Shown: one piece after another, positions 1-9,358 of the stretch
Layout of the letters: the number at the start of each line of letters is the position of its first letter
Numbering within the stretch: the stretch's first letter is position 1
DNA from: Flavobacteriaceae bacterium UBA3591
GTDB lineage: Bacteria; Bacteroidota; Bacteroidia; Flavobacteriales; Flavobacteriaceae
Reading direction: 5' to 3'
NCBI GenBank assembly: GCA_002375695.1
Contig: DFMO01000015.1
Span: forward strand, 232,114 to 296,113
DNA: 64,000 bases
The notes under the pieces: generated by a model
Databases searched by the model: none
What the model was told of the DNA's origin: nothing
The model's input: the letters and a program-made list of their open reading frames with translations, nothing else
Position numbers and translations under genes: made by a program

Positions 1-2
1 AA

Positions 3-587
3 CTTATTAGGTTTGAAACCCTAATGACTGCCGTTCAATATTTTTCATACGCTAAAATTGGTAGTCCTTATATGGGAGTTGGTAGAAATTTAGCTTACAC
101 CAGCGATTTGTACTATGCTGTTAACGGGTTTATGAGCCATATAAAAGTACCTTCGGGCGACGACGATTTATTTGTAAATGAAGCGGCAACGGCCAAAAAT
201 GTAGCAATTAGCACAACGCCCAACTCGTTTACGTACTCCATTCCAAAAACCAGTAGAAAAGCCTGGTTTACTCAAAAACGCAGACACTATTCAACGGCAA
301 AATTATACAAATTAAAGCACCGATTATCGTTAGGGATTTACTACATTTTCAACTTTCTATTTTGGCTACTTGCTGTATTTATTTTGCTCGGTGATTTTTG
401 GCAAATAGGACTTGCCATTATTTTGCTTAGGCTAATAATTCAATATATAATAATAGGAAAAGCAGCAAAAAAGCTAAAAGAACAAGACTTGGTTCCATTT
501 CTTCCTTTCTTCGAAATATTTTTGATTTTCATACAATTGAGTATCTTTATTTCTAACGTAGGCGAAAAAAACTCGCGATGGAAATAA
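3..587 (+). CDS. Family 2 glycosyltransferase, C-terminal part (5' end outside window)
   Basis: The reading frame is open to the first base of the window, so this is the 3' part of a longer gene; the ATG at 24 is internal. What remains matches the C-terminus of membrane-bound family 2 glycosyltransferases of Flavobacteriia: the stretch SPYMGVGRNLAY and the GDDDLF motif (around residues 45-50 after the internal Met) lie in the catalytic domain, and DDD resembles the acidic catalytic motif. Two hydrophobic segments follow (about residues 105-140 and 160-178), which would anchor the protein in the inner membrane. The last 10 bases overlap the sigma factor gene, suggesting translational coupling. 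The substrate cannot be told. Confidence 0.8.
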   Translation, partial: LIRFETLMTAVQYFSYAKIGSPYMGVGRNLAYTSDLYYAVNGFMSHIKVPSGDDDLFVNEAATAKNVAISTTPNSFTYSIPKTSRKAWFTQKRRHYSTAKLYKLKHRLSLGIYYIFNFLFWLLAVFILLGDFWQIGLAIILLRLIIQYIIIGKAAKKLKEQDLVPFLPFFEIFLIFIQLSIFISNVGEKNSRWK

Positions 588-1144
588 CTTCGGAAGAAAT
601 AACGCAACATATTAAAAATGCTAAAAACGGAAAGCAAGGCGCGTTTAAGTTTTTGCTGGACTATTATTGGAATGATGTGTACGGTTTTCAATTAAAACGA
701 ATTAGAAATGAACACGAAGCCGAAGACATTACCATCGAAACTTTCGCAAAAGCATTTGATAAAATAAACAGTTTCGACAATAAGTATGCTTTTTCAACGT
801 GGTTAATCACCATTTCAAAAAACATTCAAATAGACAGAACGCGTAAAAAAAATGCTTCTATTTATTCAAATACAACCGATGCTTCAAACGAGCATATTCA
901 CAAAATTGCAGATCTTGCCCCCACACCTGAAGACAAATTAATTAGAGAGCAAAATCTTGCCGAACTTTTGCACTATATAAAAGAATTAAAGCCCCACTAC
1001 CAAGAGGTAATAAATCTTCGTTATTTTCAAGAAATGAGCTATAACGAAATATCCAATTCGCTTGAAGAACCGCTTAACAACGTAAAAGTGAGACTCTTAA
1101 GAGCAAAAAAGCTTTTAGCCGAAATTATTTCGCAAAAACCTTAA
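578..1144 (+). CDS. ECF-type RNA polymerase sigma factor
   Basis: This 188-residue protein has the two-domain layout of extracytoplasmic-function sigma factors. Region 2 lies at about residues 22-92 and includes the AEDITIETF segment (binding to the -10 element and core polymerase) and STWLITISKN. Region 4 lies at about 130-185 and contains a helix-turn-helix (SYNEISNSLEEPLNNVKVRL). No anti-sigma factor gene is adjacent: upstream is the glycosyltransferase, overlapping by 10 bases, and downstream is lipA after 124 bases. In Flavobacteriia this sigma factor is commonly found next to lipA, so its position probably reflects conserved gene order. Its regulon is unknown. Confidence 0.88.
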   Translation: MEITSEEITQHIKNAKNGKQGAFKFLLDYYWNDVYGFQLKRIRNEHEAEDITIETFAKAFDKINSFDNKYAFSTWLITISKNIQIDRTRKKNASIYSNTTDASNEHIHKIADLAPTPEDKLIREQNLAELLHYIKELKPHYQEVINLRYFQEMSYNEISNSLEEPLNNVKVRLLRAKKLLAEIISQKP

Positions 1145-1252
1145 GCAGGAAAGCTAAAAAAGTTTCTTTTACAATTTTTAAAGACCTTATTTTCAACTTT
1201 AATTTTGAGGGTTAATTTTATTATTTCTTCGTTTTTGACATTTCAATTTTTG

Positions 1253-1260
1253 TACTTTTG
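1253..1260 (+). promoter_or_regulatory. Promoter -7 box for lipA (TACTTTTG)
   Basis: TACTTTTG matches the Bacteroidota sigma-A -7 consensus TAnnTTTG. It lies 8 bases before the lipA ATG, so the transcript would have a very short leader or none. A TTG at 1235-1237 could be part of the -33 element, although the 15-base spacing is short. Confidence 0.5.
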
Positions 1261-1268
1261 TACGCACT

Positions 1269-2141
1269 ATGAGCACAGAAACAGCAGCAATTAAAAAGCC
1301 AGCAGGTAAACCAAAATGGTTACGCGTTAAACTTCCAACGGGAAAGAAGTATACCGAATTAAGAGGGCTGGTAGACAAGTACAGTTTAAATACCATTTGC
1401 ACCTCTGGAAGTTGCCCTAATATGGGCGAATGTTGGGGCGAAGGAACTGCTACCTTTATGATTTTGGGAAATATTTGTACTCGTTCTTGCGGTTTTTGCG
1501 GTGTAAAGACCGGAAGACCCGAAACCGTGGCGTGGGATGAACCCGAAAAAGTAGCTCGCTCTATAAAAATTATGAATATAAAGCACGCGGTAATAACTTC
1601 GGTAGATCGCGATGATTTAAAAGATATGGGGTCTATAATTTGGGCAGAAACCGTAAAAGCAATTCGGCGTATGAACCCAAATACAACTTTAGAAACTCTA
1701 ATTCCAGATTTTCAAGGTAACACACGCAATATTGATAGAATTATTGCTGTAAAACCCGAAGTTGTAAGCCACAACATGGAAACTGTAAAAAGACTAACCC
1801 GCGAAGTGCGCATACAAGCCAAATACGAACGTAGCCTCGAGGTTTTAAATTATTTAAAAAAATCTGGGGTTAACCGTACTAAAAGTGGCATTATGCTTGG
1901 CTTAGGCGAAAAAGAAGACGAAGTACTTCAAACTATGGAAGATTTAAAAAATATTGGTTTAGATGTACTTACCATTGGGCAGTATTTGCAACCTTCCAAA
2001 AAGCATTTGCCCGTACAAGAATTTATTACGCCAGAGCAATTTAAAAAGTACGAAACTGTAGGTTTACAAATGGGTTTCCGTCACGTAGAAAGTGGCGCCT
2101 TGGTACGCTCATCGTACAAAGCACAAAAGCACCTAACTTAA
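1269..2141 (+). CDS. lipA: Lipoyl synthase
   Basis: LipA is a radical SAM enzyme that inserts two sulfur atoms into octanoyl groups on lipoyl-dependent enzymes such as pyruvate dehydrogenase E2 and the glycine cleavage H protein. Both iron-sulfur clusters are visible: the auxiliary cluster motif CTSGSCPNMGEC (Cys44, Cys49, Cys55) and the radical SAM motif CTRSCGFC (Cys70, Cys74, Cys77). The C-terminal RSSY motif of the family is present (VRSSYKAQKH). The length of 290 residues is normal. gap follows after 15 bases and may be cotranscribed. The octanoyltransferase gene lipB is not in the window. Confidence 0.97.
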   Translation: MSTETAAIKKPAGKPKWLRVKLPTGKKYTELRGLVDKYSLNTICTSGSCPNMGECWGEGTATFMILGNICTRSCGFCGVKTGRPETVAWDEPEKVARSIKIMNIKHAVITSVDRDDLKDMGSIIWAETVKAIRRMNPNTTLETLIPDFQGNTRNIDRIIAVKPEVVSHNMETVKRLTREVRIQAKYERSLEVLNYLKKSGVNRTKSGIMLGLGEKEDEVLQTMEDLKNIGLDVLTIGQYLQPSKKHLPVQEFITPEQFKKYETVGLQMGFRHVESGALVRSSYKAQKHLT

Positions 2142-2156
2142 AAGCAATCCCTTTCA

Positions 2157-3152
2157 ATGAATAAAATAACTGTTGGCATAAATGGTTTTGGTCGCATTGG
2201 CCGCAGTGTTTTTAGATTGCTGCTCAATGACCCAACCATACAAGTTGTTGCAATTAACGACTTGTCTACCCCGGCTACAATGAGCCATTTATTAAAGTAC
2301 GATAGCATTCACGGGGTTTTAAATGAAGATATTTCATTTAGTGAAAAACAAATTACAGTTGCCGGAAATAGCGTACGATTTACTTCAGAAAAAAATATTG
2401 AAAACATACCGTGGGGCAAGGTAGACGTTGTAATTGAATCTACCGGAAAATTTAAAGAAAAACACCAGTTAGAAAATCATTTAAAAAATGGTGCCAAAAG
2501 AGTAATTCTTTCGGTTCCGCCTTTAAACGATGATATAAAAACAGTGGTTTTAGGGGTAAATGATTCAATTTTATCTGCAGACGATTTAATATTTTCAAAT
2601 GCTTCGTGCACAACAAATAACGCTGCTCCAATGCTCAAAATAATTGATGAGTTATGCGGAATAGACCAAGCGTATATTACCACGGTACACAGCTATACAA
2701 CAGATCAAAGTTTACACGACCAGCCACATAGAGATTTACGTAGAGCTAGAGCCGCAGGTCAATCTATTGTACCAACAACCACGGGAGCTGCAAAGGCGCT
2801 AACAAAAATTTTCCCCGATTTATCCGATGTTATTGGAGGTTGCGGCATTCGGGTTCCTGTTCCTAACGGCTCTTTAACCGATATAACGTTTAACGTTAAA
2901 AAAGAGGTGACTATTGAAGAAGTTAATTCAGCTTTTAAACAAGCTGCAAATAATAGATTTGCTGGAATTATTCAATACACCGAAGACCCTATCGTATCAA
3001 TAGACATAGTAGGAAATCCACATTCGTGTATTTTTGATGCCGGAATGACTTCTACTATTGGAAAAATGGTGAAAATTATTGGCTGGTACGACAATGAAAT
3101 TGGATATTCTTCAAGAATCATTGATTTAATAAGAAAAACTACAGTGAATTAA
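2157..3152 (+). CDS. gap: Glyceraldehyde-3-phosphate dehydrogenase
   Basis: Type I phosphorylating GAPDH of glycolysis and gluconeogenesis, 331 residues. The Rossmann motif INGFGRIGR is at residues 8-16, the catalytic cysteine is Cys151 in NASCTTN, and the base His178 is in TTVHSYTTDQ. Asp35 after the second strand is kept, which favours NAD use, but the cofactor-selecting segment around residues 187-190 (HDQP) is not decisive, so a gluconeogenic NADP-type paralog is possible. It is placed 15 bases after lipA and 29 bases before a histidine kinase gene. Flavobacteriia often carry more than one GAPDH gene. Confidence 0.96.
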   Translation: MNKITVGINGFGRIGRSVFRLLLNDPTIQVVAINDLSTPATMSHLLKYDSIHGVLNEDISFSEKQITVAGNSVRFTSEKNIENIPWGKVDVVIESTGKFKEKHQLENHLKNGAKRVILSVPPLNDDIKTVVLGVNDSILSADDLIFSNASCTTNNAAPMLKIIDELCGIDQAYITTVHSYTTDQSLHDQPHRDLRRARAAGQSIVPTTTGAAKALTKIFPDLSDVIGGCGIRVPVPNGSLTDITFNVKKEVTIEEVNSAFKQAANNRFAGIIQYTEDPIVSIDIVGNPHSCIFDAGMTSTIGKMVKIIGWYDNEIGYSSRIIDLIRKTTVN

Positions 3153-3181
3153 CTATATTTATTCACTGCTTAAACCAACCA

Positions 3182-5428
3182 ATGTACCTTAGTAACCTAA
3201 AATATAAAATTTTAGTACCTATTTTATGGTGCGTTTTTATTTGTTCTGGAACATCTCAAGCGCAAATAAAGGACACCATAATTACCATAAAACAACTTCA
3301 ATTCGAAGCTAAAAAAGCCTTGGATAACGAAGATTATATGGAGTCTATCCAAATGTTAAACGATGCTAACAAGCTAGCTTCCTTACCCAAATACAAAAGC
3401 TATAAACCCGATGTTGAATTAAACATTGCCGAGCTTTATTATAATTTGGAATATTTTGACAAAGCAATTGAGCAAACCGAAAAAGCGATAAACGACCCCG
3501 AAATTTTTAAAAACAAACACAAGCTAGGGAAAGCGTATAACCTTTACAGCATCATTTTAATTTCGCAAGGCAAAACCGAGAAAGCTAAAAAGTTTCTATT
3601 CAAAGCCGATTCAATTTATACTGAAATAAACGAAACTAATAAAGCACCGCTGCATTACGGCAAAGGGTTGCTACAATTGCGTTTAGGTAAGTATGAAAAA
3701 GCAATACCCTATTTAAAAACTGCGGCAAAAGAATTTAAATTAAACAATGAAACAGCCCAGCAATTAAAGGCCTACACACATCTGGCAGTTGCCCTTACGT
3801 TGGTAAATCCAGATTTATACGCTAACCCTTTAACCGAAGCAAAAACAATTTTAAAGAAAATTGACACCGTTGCTTCAAATTACGGCTACAATAAACTTTT
3901 GACAGAAACGCACCGTATAAATTCACAAATTTATATAGCCGAAAAAAATCAAAAACTCGCCGAAGAAGAATTGAAATTCTACTTTGCACAAAAAGATTCT
4001 TTAAGGCAAGTTCATCTTAGAGCAATTGAACGCGGTTTGCAAGGTGAATCTGCCATTGGCGATTTAAACGAAATTATTGCCAGCCAACAAAGCGATTTAA
4101 GAAAGCAAGACAAGTCGTTGTTCTTCGGTAAACTTACAGGTTGGCTAAGTATTGCCTTAATTTTAATTCTTTCACTATTAACGCTATCACTCTATAAAAA
4201 CAATAATTTACGGGCCAAAGCAAACAAACTTCTTCAAGATAAAAATACCGAATTGCAAGAAGCCAAGGAAAAGGCTGAAAGAGCATCGCAGGCAAAAGCA
4301 CAATTTTTATCGACGATAACCCACGAACTTCGCACGCCCATGTACACAGTAACAGGGCTCACACATTTGTTGCTCGAAGAAGACCCCAAACCCGAACAAA
4401 AAGAGCATTTAAATTCGCTTAAATTTTCTGGAGAATATCTGCTATCACTAATCAACAATATTTTAGACCTCAACAAATTAGAAGCCAATAAAGTAGAACT
4501 CGAAAAAGTACCATTTAACCTCAAAAAACGTATTGATGGCGTATTGGTAGCCTTACGAAAATCGGCCGAAGCTAAAAACAACACCCTCTATTTCGACTTT
4601 GACAATACGCTCCCAGACATAGTAATGGGCGACTCTCTTAAAATTTCACAAATACTAATAAACCTAATTAGTAATTCTATAAAGTTTACCGAAAACGGCA
4701 ATATTTGGATACGTGTTAAAAATATTGAATCTACCTCAAAGCGCGCAGTAGTACTTTTTGAAGTAGAAGATTCTGGAGATGGAATATCAAAAAAGAAGCA
4801 AAAAACCATTTTCGATTCTTTTTCGCAGGGATCGTTGCAAATTAACCGCAAACACGGCGGTACAGGCTTAGGCTTATCTATTGTTAAAAATTTACTCGAG
4901 TTAATGGGCAGTAAAATTAATTTAGAAAGTCAGTTAGGTGAAGGGTCAAAATTTTGGTTTAAAATTAATTACGAAATAGCCGAATCAAATAAAAAAGTTA
5001 AAGAACCCGAAACGCCCGAAGCTGCACCAAAACAAGACGATGTATTTGAAGGAAAGAGTGTTTTAATTGTTGAGGATAACAAAATTAACCAGATGATTAC
5101 TAAAAAAATCATCGAAAAGAAAAACATGATTTGTACCGTTGTAGACAATGGTACCGACGCTATAAAACAGGTTAAAGAAAACAACTTTGACGTAGTACTT
5201 ATGGACATTCATATGCCTGGCATAAGTGGTATTGAGGCCACCAAAAGCATTCGAGAATTTAATAAATCGGTTCCCATAATTGCACTTACAGCAATAACTA
5301 TTGAAGAGAATTTAGAAGATTTCTATAAAGCTGGGTTTAATGAATTTATTCCAAAACCTTTTAATGCTGAAGACTTTTTCGAAAAGATTAATCGCGCCAT
5401 GCGCGGCAACAATTTTATTGTAAAGTAG
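3182..5428 (+). CDS. TPR-containing hybrid histidine kinase with receiver domain
   Basis: A 748-residue membrane sensor. A signal peptide (about residues 1-27) precedes a periplasmic region of TPR-like helical repeats (about 40-300), then a transmembrane helix (about 320-342), a short coiled coil and the HisKA domain with phospho-acceptor His381 in THELRTP. The ATPase domain carries the N box (LINLISNSIKF) and glycine boxes (DSGDGI, GGTGLGLSI). A C-terminal receiver domain has its phospho-acceptor Asp675 in VLMDIHMPG and the conserved lysine in PKPF. No DNA-binding output domain or separate regulator gene is adjacent, so the final target is unknown. The 3' end overlaps lpxK by 14 bases, tail to tail. 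Confidence 0.92.
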   Translation: MYLSNLKYKILVPILWCVFICSGTSQAQIKDTIITIKQLQFEAKKALDNEDYMESIQMLNDANKLASLPKYKSYKPDVELNIAELYYNLEYFDKAIEQTEKAINDPEIFKNKHKLGKAYNLYSIILISQGKTEKAKKFLFKADSIYTEINETNKAPLHYGKGLLQLRLGKYEKAIPYLKTAAKEFKLNNETAQQLKAYTHLAVALTLVNPDLYANPLTEAKTILKKIDTVASNYGYNKLLTETHRINSQIYIAEKNQKLAEEELKFYFAQKDSLRQVHLRAIERGLQGESAIGDLNEIIASQQSDLRKQDKSLFFGKLTGWLSIALILILSLLTLSLYKNNNLRAKANKLLQDKNTELQEAKEKAERASQAKAQFLSTITHELRTPMYTVTGLTHLLLEEDPKPEQKEHLNSLKFSGEYLLSLINNILDLNKLEANKVELEKVPFNLKKRIDGVLVALRKSAEAKNNTLYFDFDNTLPDIVMGDSLKISQILINLISNSIKFTENGNIWIRVKNIESTSKRAVVLFEVEDSGDGISKKKQKTIFDSFSQGSLQINRKHGGTGLGLSIVKNLLELMGSKINLESQLGEGSKFWFKINYEIAESNKKVKEPETPEAAPKQDDVFEGKSVLIVEDNKINQMITKKIIEKKNMICTVVDNGTDAIKQVKENNFDVVLMDIHMPGISGIEATKSIREFNKSVPIIALTAITIEENLEDFYKAGFNEFIPKPFNAEDFFEKINRAMRGNNFIVK

Positions 5429-6434
5429 GCTGTTGAAAGTTCGTTACGTGTGTCATCACTATTTGGCAAAACACTTCTTCTTCGTTTAAAATTTCAGTTT
5501 TTATAGGCAAATAAAACAATTCTAATGAATTTGAAAGCGATTGTAACCGCATAAAATCTTTTTCGGTTGTTACTATTAGCGAATGTTGTTTTAACACCTC
5601 GAGCTCGGTAGCCGAAAAGTTATGATGATCCTTAAAAGCAAGTTCGGTAAAATTGAGCCCTTTTAATTTTAAATAATTAACTAAGGGTTTGTTATTGGCA
5701 ATTCCTGTTACCAAAGCAAAATCTTTTTTTTGAAGGTAGGACAATGGCTGTTGAGTACTGCCATTTTTAATGTTTGAATCGTACCCTATTTTCGAGAAAA
5801 ATACATTTTGATTGGGTTGTAGATTTAACGATTTTTTTACTTGCTTCATCGCTTTAGTGGTAACGCTTTCAGGACATTTGGTCACCACAATCACATCGGC
5901 TCGTTTTGCACCAGACTTTGGTTCACGCAAATTTCCGGTAGGTAGCATAAAATCATTACTATACAAGTCGTTATAGGGTGTCAACAATATATTAAATGAA
6001 GCCTTTACCTTTCTATGCTGAAAAGCATCGTCGAGCAAAATAACATCGGCTTCGGGTTTTAACTTTTCAATTCCGTTTTGTCTATTTTCGCAAACAGCCA
6101 CGGTTATTTCGGGATACTTTCTTTTAAATTGAAGTGGTTCATCTCCAACTTCTTCAACAAAACTATTTGGTAAAACCTCCTTAAATCCTTTAGTTTTCCG
6201 TTTGTAACCCCTGCTTAAAATTGCAACTTTATAATCTTGTTTTAAAAGTGCAGCTAACAACTCTATCATAGGGGTTTTACCAGTTCCGCCGGTAGATAGA
6301 TTCCCTACGCAAATAACAGGCAGGTTATAAGTTTTACTGCTTAAAATACCTGTATTGTACAAGTAATTTCGGAATAAGGTAATTCCACCATATATTAGCG
6401 AAAATGGAAACAGCAATTTTCGAATTATTTTCAT
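5415..6434 (-). CDS. lpxK: Tetraacyldisaccharide 4'-kinase
   Basis: LpxK phosphorylates the 4' position of the lipid A precursor at the inner face of the inner membrane. The N-terminus MKIIRKLLFPFSLIYGGI is the usual membrane-associated helix, followed by the P-loop GNLSTGGTGKTP and the family motif LSRGYKRKTKGF. The predicted length is 339 residues. An upstream in-frame ATG at 6476 would add 14 residues, but the family starts at the Met at 6434, directly before the amphipathic helix, so that start is chosen. No other lipid A gene is near. Confidence 0.94.
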   Translation of the reverse strand: MKIIRKLLFPFSLIYGGITLFRNYLYNTGILSSKTYNLPVICVGNLSTGGTGKTPMIELLAALLKQDYKVAILSRGYKRKTKGFKEVLPNSFVEEVGDEPLQFKRKYPEITVAVCENRQNGIEKLKPEADVILLDDAFQHRKVKASFNILLTPYNDLYSNDFMLPTGNLREPKSGAKRADVIVVTKCPESVTTKAMKQVKKSLNLQPNQNVFFSKIGYDSNIKNGSTQQPLSYLQKKDFALVTGIANNKPLVNYLKLKGLNFTELAFKDHHNFSATELEVLKQHSLIVTTEKDFMRLQSLSNSLELFYLPIKTEILNEEEVFCQIVMTHVTNFQQPTLQ

Positions 6435-6554
6435 GTCACGAAAGTACAAATTATGCAGCAAGTTATAGTTTTGCACAAATATCTTTCATTGCTTTGATTT
6501 AAATTCGGTTTCACATTAAAATTGTAAACCTATATCTTTACTCAAAAAATTAGA

Positions 6555-7649
6555 ATGAAAATAAAAGAGGTTATTTCAATCCTTGAAGAATTGTCCCCGC
6601 TGGCGTATTCCGAAGATTTTGACAACACAGGGCTTTTAGTGGGCGACCCCAATGCAAAGCTCTCTGGCGTACTTGTAACTTTAGATACATTGGAGGCGGT
6701 GGTAGATGAAGCTATTGAAAAAAAATGCAATTTAATTGTAAGCTTCCACCCTATTATCTTTTCTGGCTTAAAGAAAATTACCGGTAAAACTTATGTAGAG
6801 CGCGTAGTTTTAAAAGCGATTAAAAATGATATCGCAATATATTCAAACCACACTGCGCTCGATAATGCTTGGCAAGGGGTAAATGCAAAAATTTGCGAAA
6901 AATTAAATTTACATAACAGAAAAGTTTTAATTCCACAAAAAGGTACCATTAAAAAACTAATAACTTACGCCCCTACAAAAGATGCCGATAAAGTACGACA
7001 GGCAATGTTTGGCGCCGGTGCCGGAAGTATAGGAAATTATACAAATTGCAGTTTTAATATTGCTGGTGAAGGCAGTTTTAAAGGCAATGAAGACTCCAAT
7101 CCTACGATAGGTGAAAAAGGGCAAACCCATTTTGAAGAAGAAGTTCAAATTGGGGTTACGTTTGCCGCACATTTAGAAAATTCAATTTTACAAGCATTGT
7201 TTTCTGCGCATCCGTATGAAGAAGTTGCCTACGAAATTACTACCCTAAACAACGCTAATCAACAATTAGGGATGGGGATGATTGGCGAATTAAAAGAAGA
7301 GATGGATGATATCGAATTTTTAAAATCTTTAAAAAATACGATGCAAACAGATTGTGTACGGCACAGTAAACTGTTAAATAAAAAAATTAAACGAGTTGCC
7401 GTCCTTGGCGGAAGCGGAAGTTTTGCAATAGATGCTGCCAAAAGCGCAAAAGCCGATGTATTTATTTCGGCAGATTTTAAATATCACGACTTTTTTAAGG
7501 CAGAAAATAAGATACTTTTAGCAGATATTGGGCATTATGAGAGTGAACAATTCACAAAAGACCTATTACATTCTTTCCTTAAGAAAAAAATCACTAATTT
7601 TGCAGTCCTTTTATCACATATAAACACCAATCCTATTAGCTATTTATAA
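6555..7649 (+). CDS. Nif3-like dinuclear metal centre protein (YqfO/YbgI family)
   Basis: A 364-residue protein of the Nif3/YbgI family, often annotated as GTP cyclohydrolase 1 type 2 homolog, although enzymatic function is not settled. Metal-binding motifs are visible: SFHPIIFSG near residue 62, YSNHTALDNA near 96, and the C-terminal DIGHYESEQ with its His and Glu. The inserted central segment (about 125-235, including AHPYEEVAYEI) is the PII-like domain found in the longer members such as YqfO. The next gene starts only 3 bases after the stop, and the same pair is common in Bacteroidota, suggesting cotranscription. Confidence 0.9.
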   Translation: MKIKEVISILEELSPLAYSEDFDNTGLLVGDPNAKLSGVLVTLDTLEAVVDEAIEKKCNLIVSFHPIIFSGLKKITGKTYVERVVLKAIKNDIAIYSNHTALDNAWQGVNAKICEKLNLHNRKVLIPQKGTIKKLITYAPTKDADKVRQAMFGAGAGSIGNYTNCSFNIAGEGSFKGNEDSNPTIGEKGQTHFEEEVQIGVTFAAHLENSILQALFSAHPYEEVAYEITTLNNANQQLGMGMIGELKEEMDDIEFLKSLKNTMQTDCVRHSKLLNKKIKRVAVLGGSGSFAIDAAKSAKADVFISADFKYHDFFKAENKILLADIGHYESEQFTKDLLHSFLKKKITNFAVLLSHINTNPISYL

Positions 7650-7652
7650 TTT

Positions 7653-8435
7653 ATGGCAACAAAAACCGAAGTTACTGTTGAAGAGAAGTTAAGAGCGTTA
7701 TATGACCTTCAGCTTATAGATTCAAGAATTGACGAAATTAGAAATGTTCGCGGAGAACTTCCGTTAGAAGTTGAAGACCTTGAAGACGAAGTAGCAGGAA
7801 TGAACACTCGTTTGGAAAAACTTAATTCAGATCTTGAAGTAATTGAAGATCAAATTAAAGAGAAAAAGAACAGTATAGAAGAGTCTAAAACGCTTATAAA
7901 AAAATACGCTGCTCAACAAGACAACGTTCGCAATAACCGTGAATACAACTCTTTAACAAAGGAAATTGAATTTCAGGAATTAGAAATTCAACTTGCCGAA
8001 AAGAATATTAAAGAGTTTAAAGCTCAAATTGAACAGAAGAGTCAAGTAATTGAAGATACGAAAGAGCGTTACAACGAACGTACCGAGCATCTTAAACACA
8101 AGCAGAGTGAACTTGACGAAATTTTAAAAGAAACCGAAAAAGAAGAACAAGCTCTAATAAAGGAATCTGAAAAGTTTGAAAATCAAATTGAACCGCGCTT
8201 AGTTAAGGCTTATAAAAGAATTCGTAATAATGTAAAAAACGGTTTGGCAGTTGTACCTGTAGAACGAGGTGCCTCTGGAGGTTCGTTCTTTACTATTCCG
8301 CCGCAAGTGCAAATGGAAATTGCTGGACGTAAAAAAATTATTACTGATGAACACAGTGGACGTATATTAGTAGATCCAGACCTTGCAAACGAAGAACGCG
8401 AGAAAATGGAAGCTATGTTTGCAAAGTTAAAGTAG
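7653..8435 (+). CDS. Coiled-coil protein with a degenerate C4 zinc-ribbon domain
   Basis: 260 residues. Residues about 10-185 form a long charged helical hairpin with coiled-coil character. The C-terminus (about 200-245) aligns with the C4-type zinc ribbon of the COG1579 family, whose usual form carries two Cys pairs. Here all four positions are replaced: Ser208 and Ser211 in ERGASGGS, and Asp232 and Ser235 in TDEHSGRIL, while the surrounding IPPQ and GRILVDP residues are kept. The fold is probably retained without zinc. Function is unknown; COG1579 members have been linked to nucleic-acid binding. It is 3 bases downstream of the Nif3-like gene and is followed by a strong terminator. Confidence 0.88.
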   Translation: MATKTEVTVEEKLRALYDLQLIDSRIDEIRNVRGELPLEVEDLEDEVAGMNTRLEKLNSDLEVIEDQIKEKKNSIEESKTLIKKYAAQQDNVRNNREYNSLTKEIEFQELEIQLAEKNIKEFKAQIEQKSQVIEDTKERYNERTEHLKHKQSELDEILKETEKEEQALIKESEKFENQIEPRLVKAYKRIRNNVKNGLAVVPVERGASGGSFFTIPPQVQMEIAGRKKIITDEHSGRILVDPDLANEEREKMEAMFAKLK

Positions 8436-8457
8436 ACATACCTTTTTTTAAAATAAC

Positions 8458-8488
8458 AAAGCCTTCACAAAATGTGAAGGCTTTTTTT
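8458..8488 (+). terminator. Rho-independent terminator
   Basis: A 9-bp perfect stem (GCCTTCACA / TGTGAAGGC) with a 3-base loop is flanked by AAA on the left and seven T on the right. It ends the Nif3-like/coiled-coil transcription unit. Confidence 0.9.
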
Positions 8489-8543
8489 GTACCTTTTGGC
8501 AACGGTTTAAACAGATTTTGACGCAATTTATAATATTTCATTT

Positions 8544-9215
8544 ATGAAAAAAATTAAACTACTAACGGTTTGCATTTTTCTATTCTCTCTTTATGGCGCC
8601 TGCAAACCAGCAAACGAAAAAAATAAAGAAGAAGAATCCATTACGCAAAAAGAACTTACTCCCGTACAAACTAAAACTGAAAATGGCCTTAAAAAAGCGT
8701 ATTTTGCGAGCGGTTGCTTTTGGTGTGTAGAAGCTATTTATGAAAGTGTAAAAGGAGTGGAAGAAGCAATTTCTGGCTATAGCGGCGGAAAAACTAAAAA
8801 TCCAACCTACGAAAACCATGCAGACCACGCCGAAGCAGTAGCAGTAATTTACAATCCCGAAATAATAAATTTTAGTGAATTAGTTGACGTGTATTTTGCC
8901 TCGCAAAACATAACTCAGATAAACGGCCAAGGACCCGATATTGGCAGGTCCTATCGCTCCATTATTTTTTACCAAAATGAAAAAGAAAAGCAAATAATTG
9001 AAAATAAAATTGCCGCCTTAAATAAATCTTTAAATAGTGGTACCGTAGCGGCACAGGTTATGCCATTTCAAAAATTTTGGCAAGCCGAAGCATACCATCA
9101 AAATTACGAGCAAAACAATCCCGATAATCCGTACATACAGAATGTTTCTATTCCGCGAATAAATAGATTTAAAAATAAAATGCCCGAATTACTAAAATCA
9201 AAGACCGATCACTAA
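8544..9215 (+). CDS. msrA: Peptide-methionine (S)-S-oxide reductase, lipoprotein form
   Basis: MsrA reduces the S-epimer of methionine sulfoxide in oxidised proteins. The catalytic motif GCFWCVE is present, with Cys58 as the nucleophile, and the family segments YSGG and HAEAV follow. The N-terminus is a lipoprotein signal (hydrophobic residues 5-19, lipobox LYGAC with Cys20), so the enzyme should sit in the envelope. The acidic/lysine-rich linker (residues 21-50) is expected for a tethered periplasmic enzyme. No MsrB domain is fused and no msrB gene is adjacent. Resolving cysteines in the C-terminal tail are absent, so recycling must use Cys61 or another reductant. Confidence 0.94.
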   Translation: MKKIKLLTVCIFLFSLYGACKPANEKNKEEESITQKELTPVQTKTENGLKKAYFASGCFWCVEAIYESVKGVEEAISGYSGGKTKNPTYENHADHAEAVAVIYNPEIINFSELVDVYFASQNITQINGQGPDIGRSYRSIIFYQNEKEKQIIENKIAALNKSLNSGTVAAQVMPFQKFWQAEAYHQNYEQNNPDNPYIQNVSIPRINRFKNKMPELLKSKTDH

Positions 9216-9358
9216 ATAAACATCTTTAAAAACCTTAAAGTGAAATCATTAATAATTTTAGCTAATATTTACATTTTTAGTTAAACATCGGTTAAATAAA
9301 TACATATCTCCTAACTTTTGTTGTAGATTTAATTACTAACTCAAAAACAACATATATC

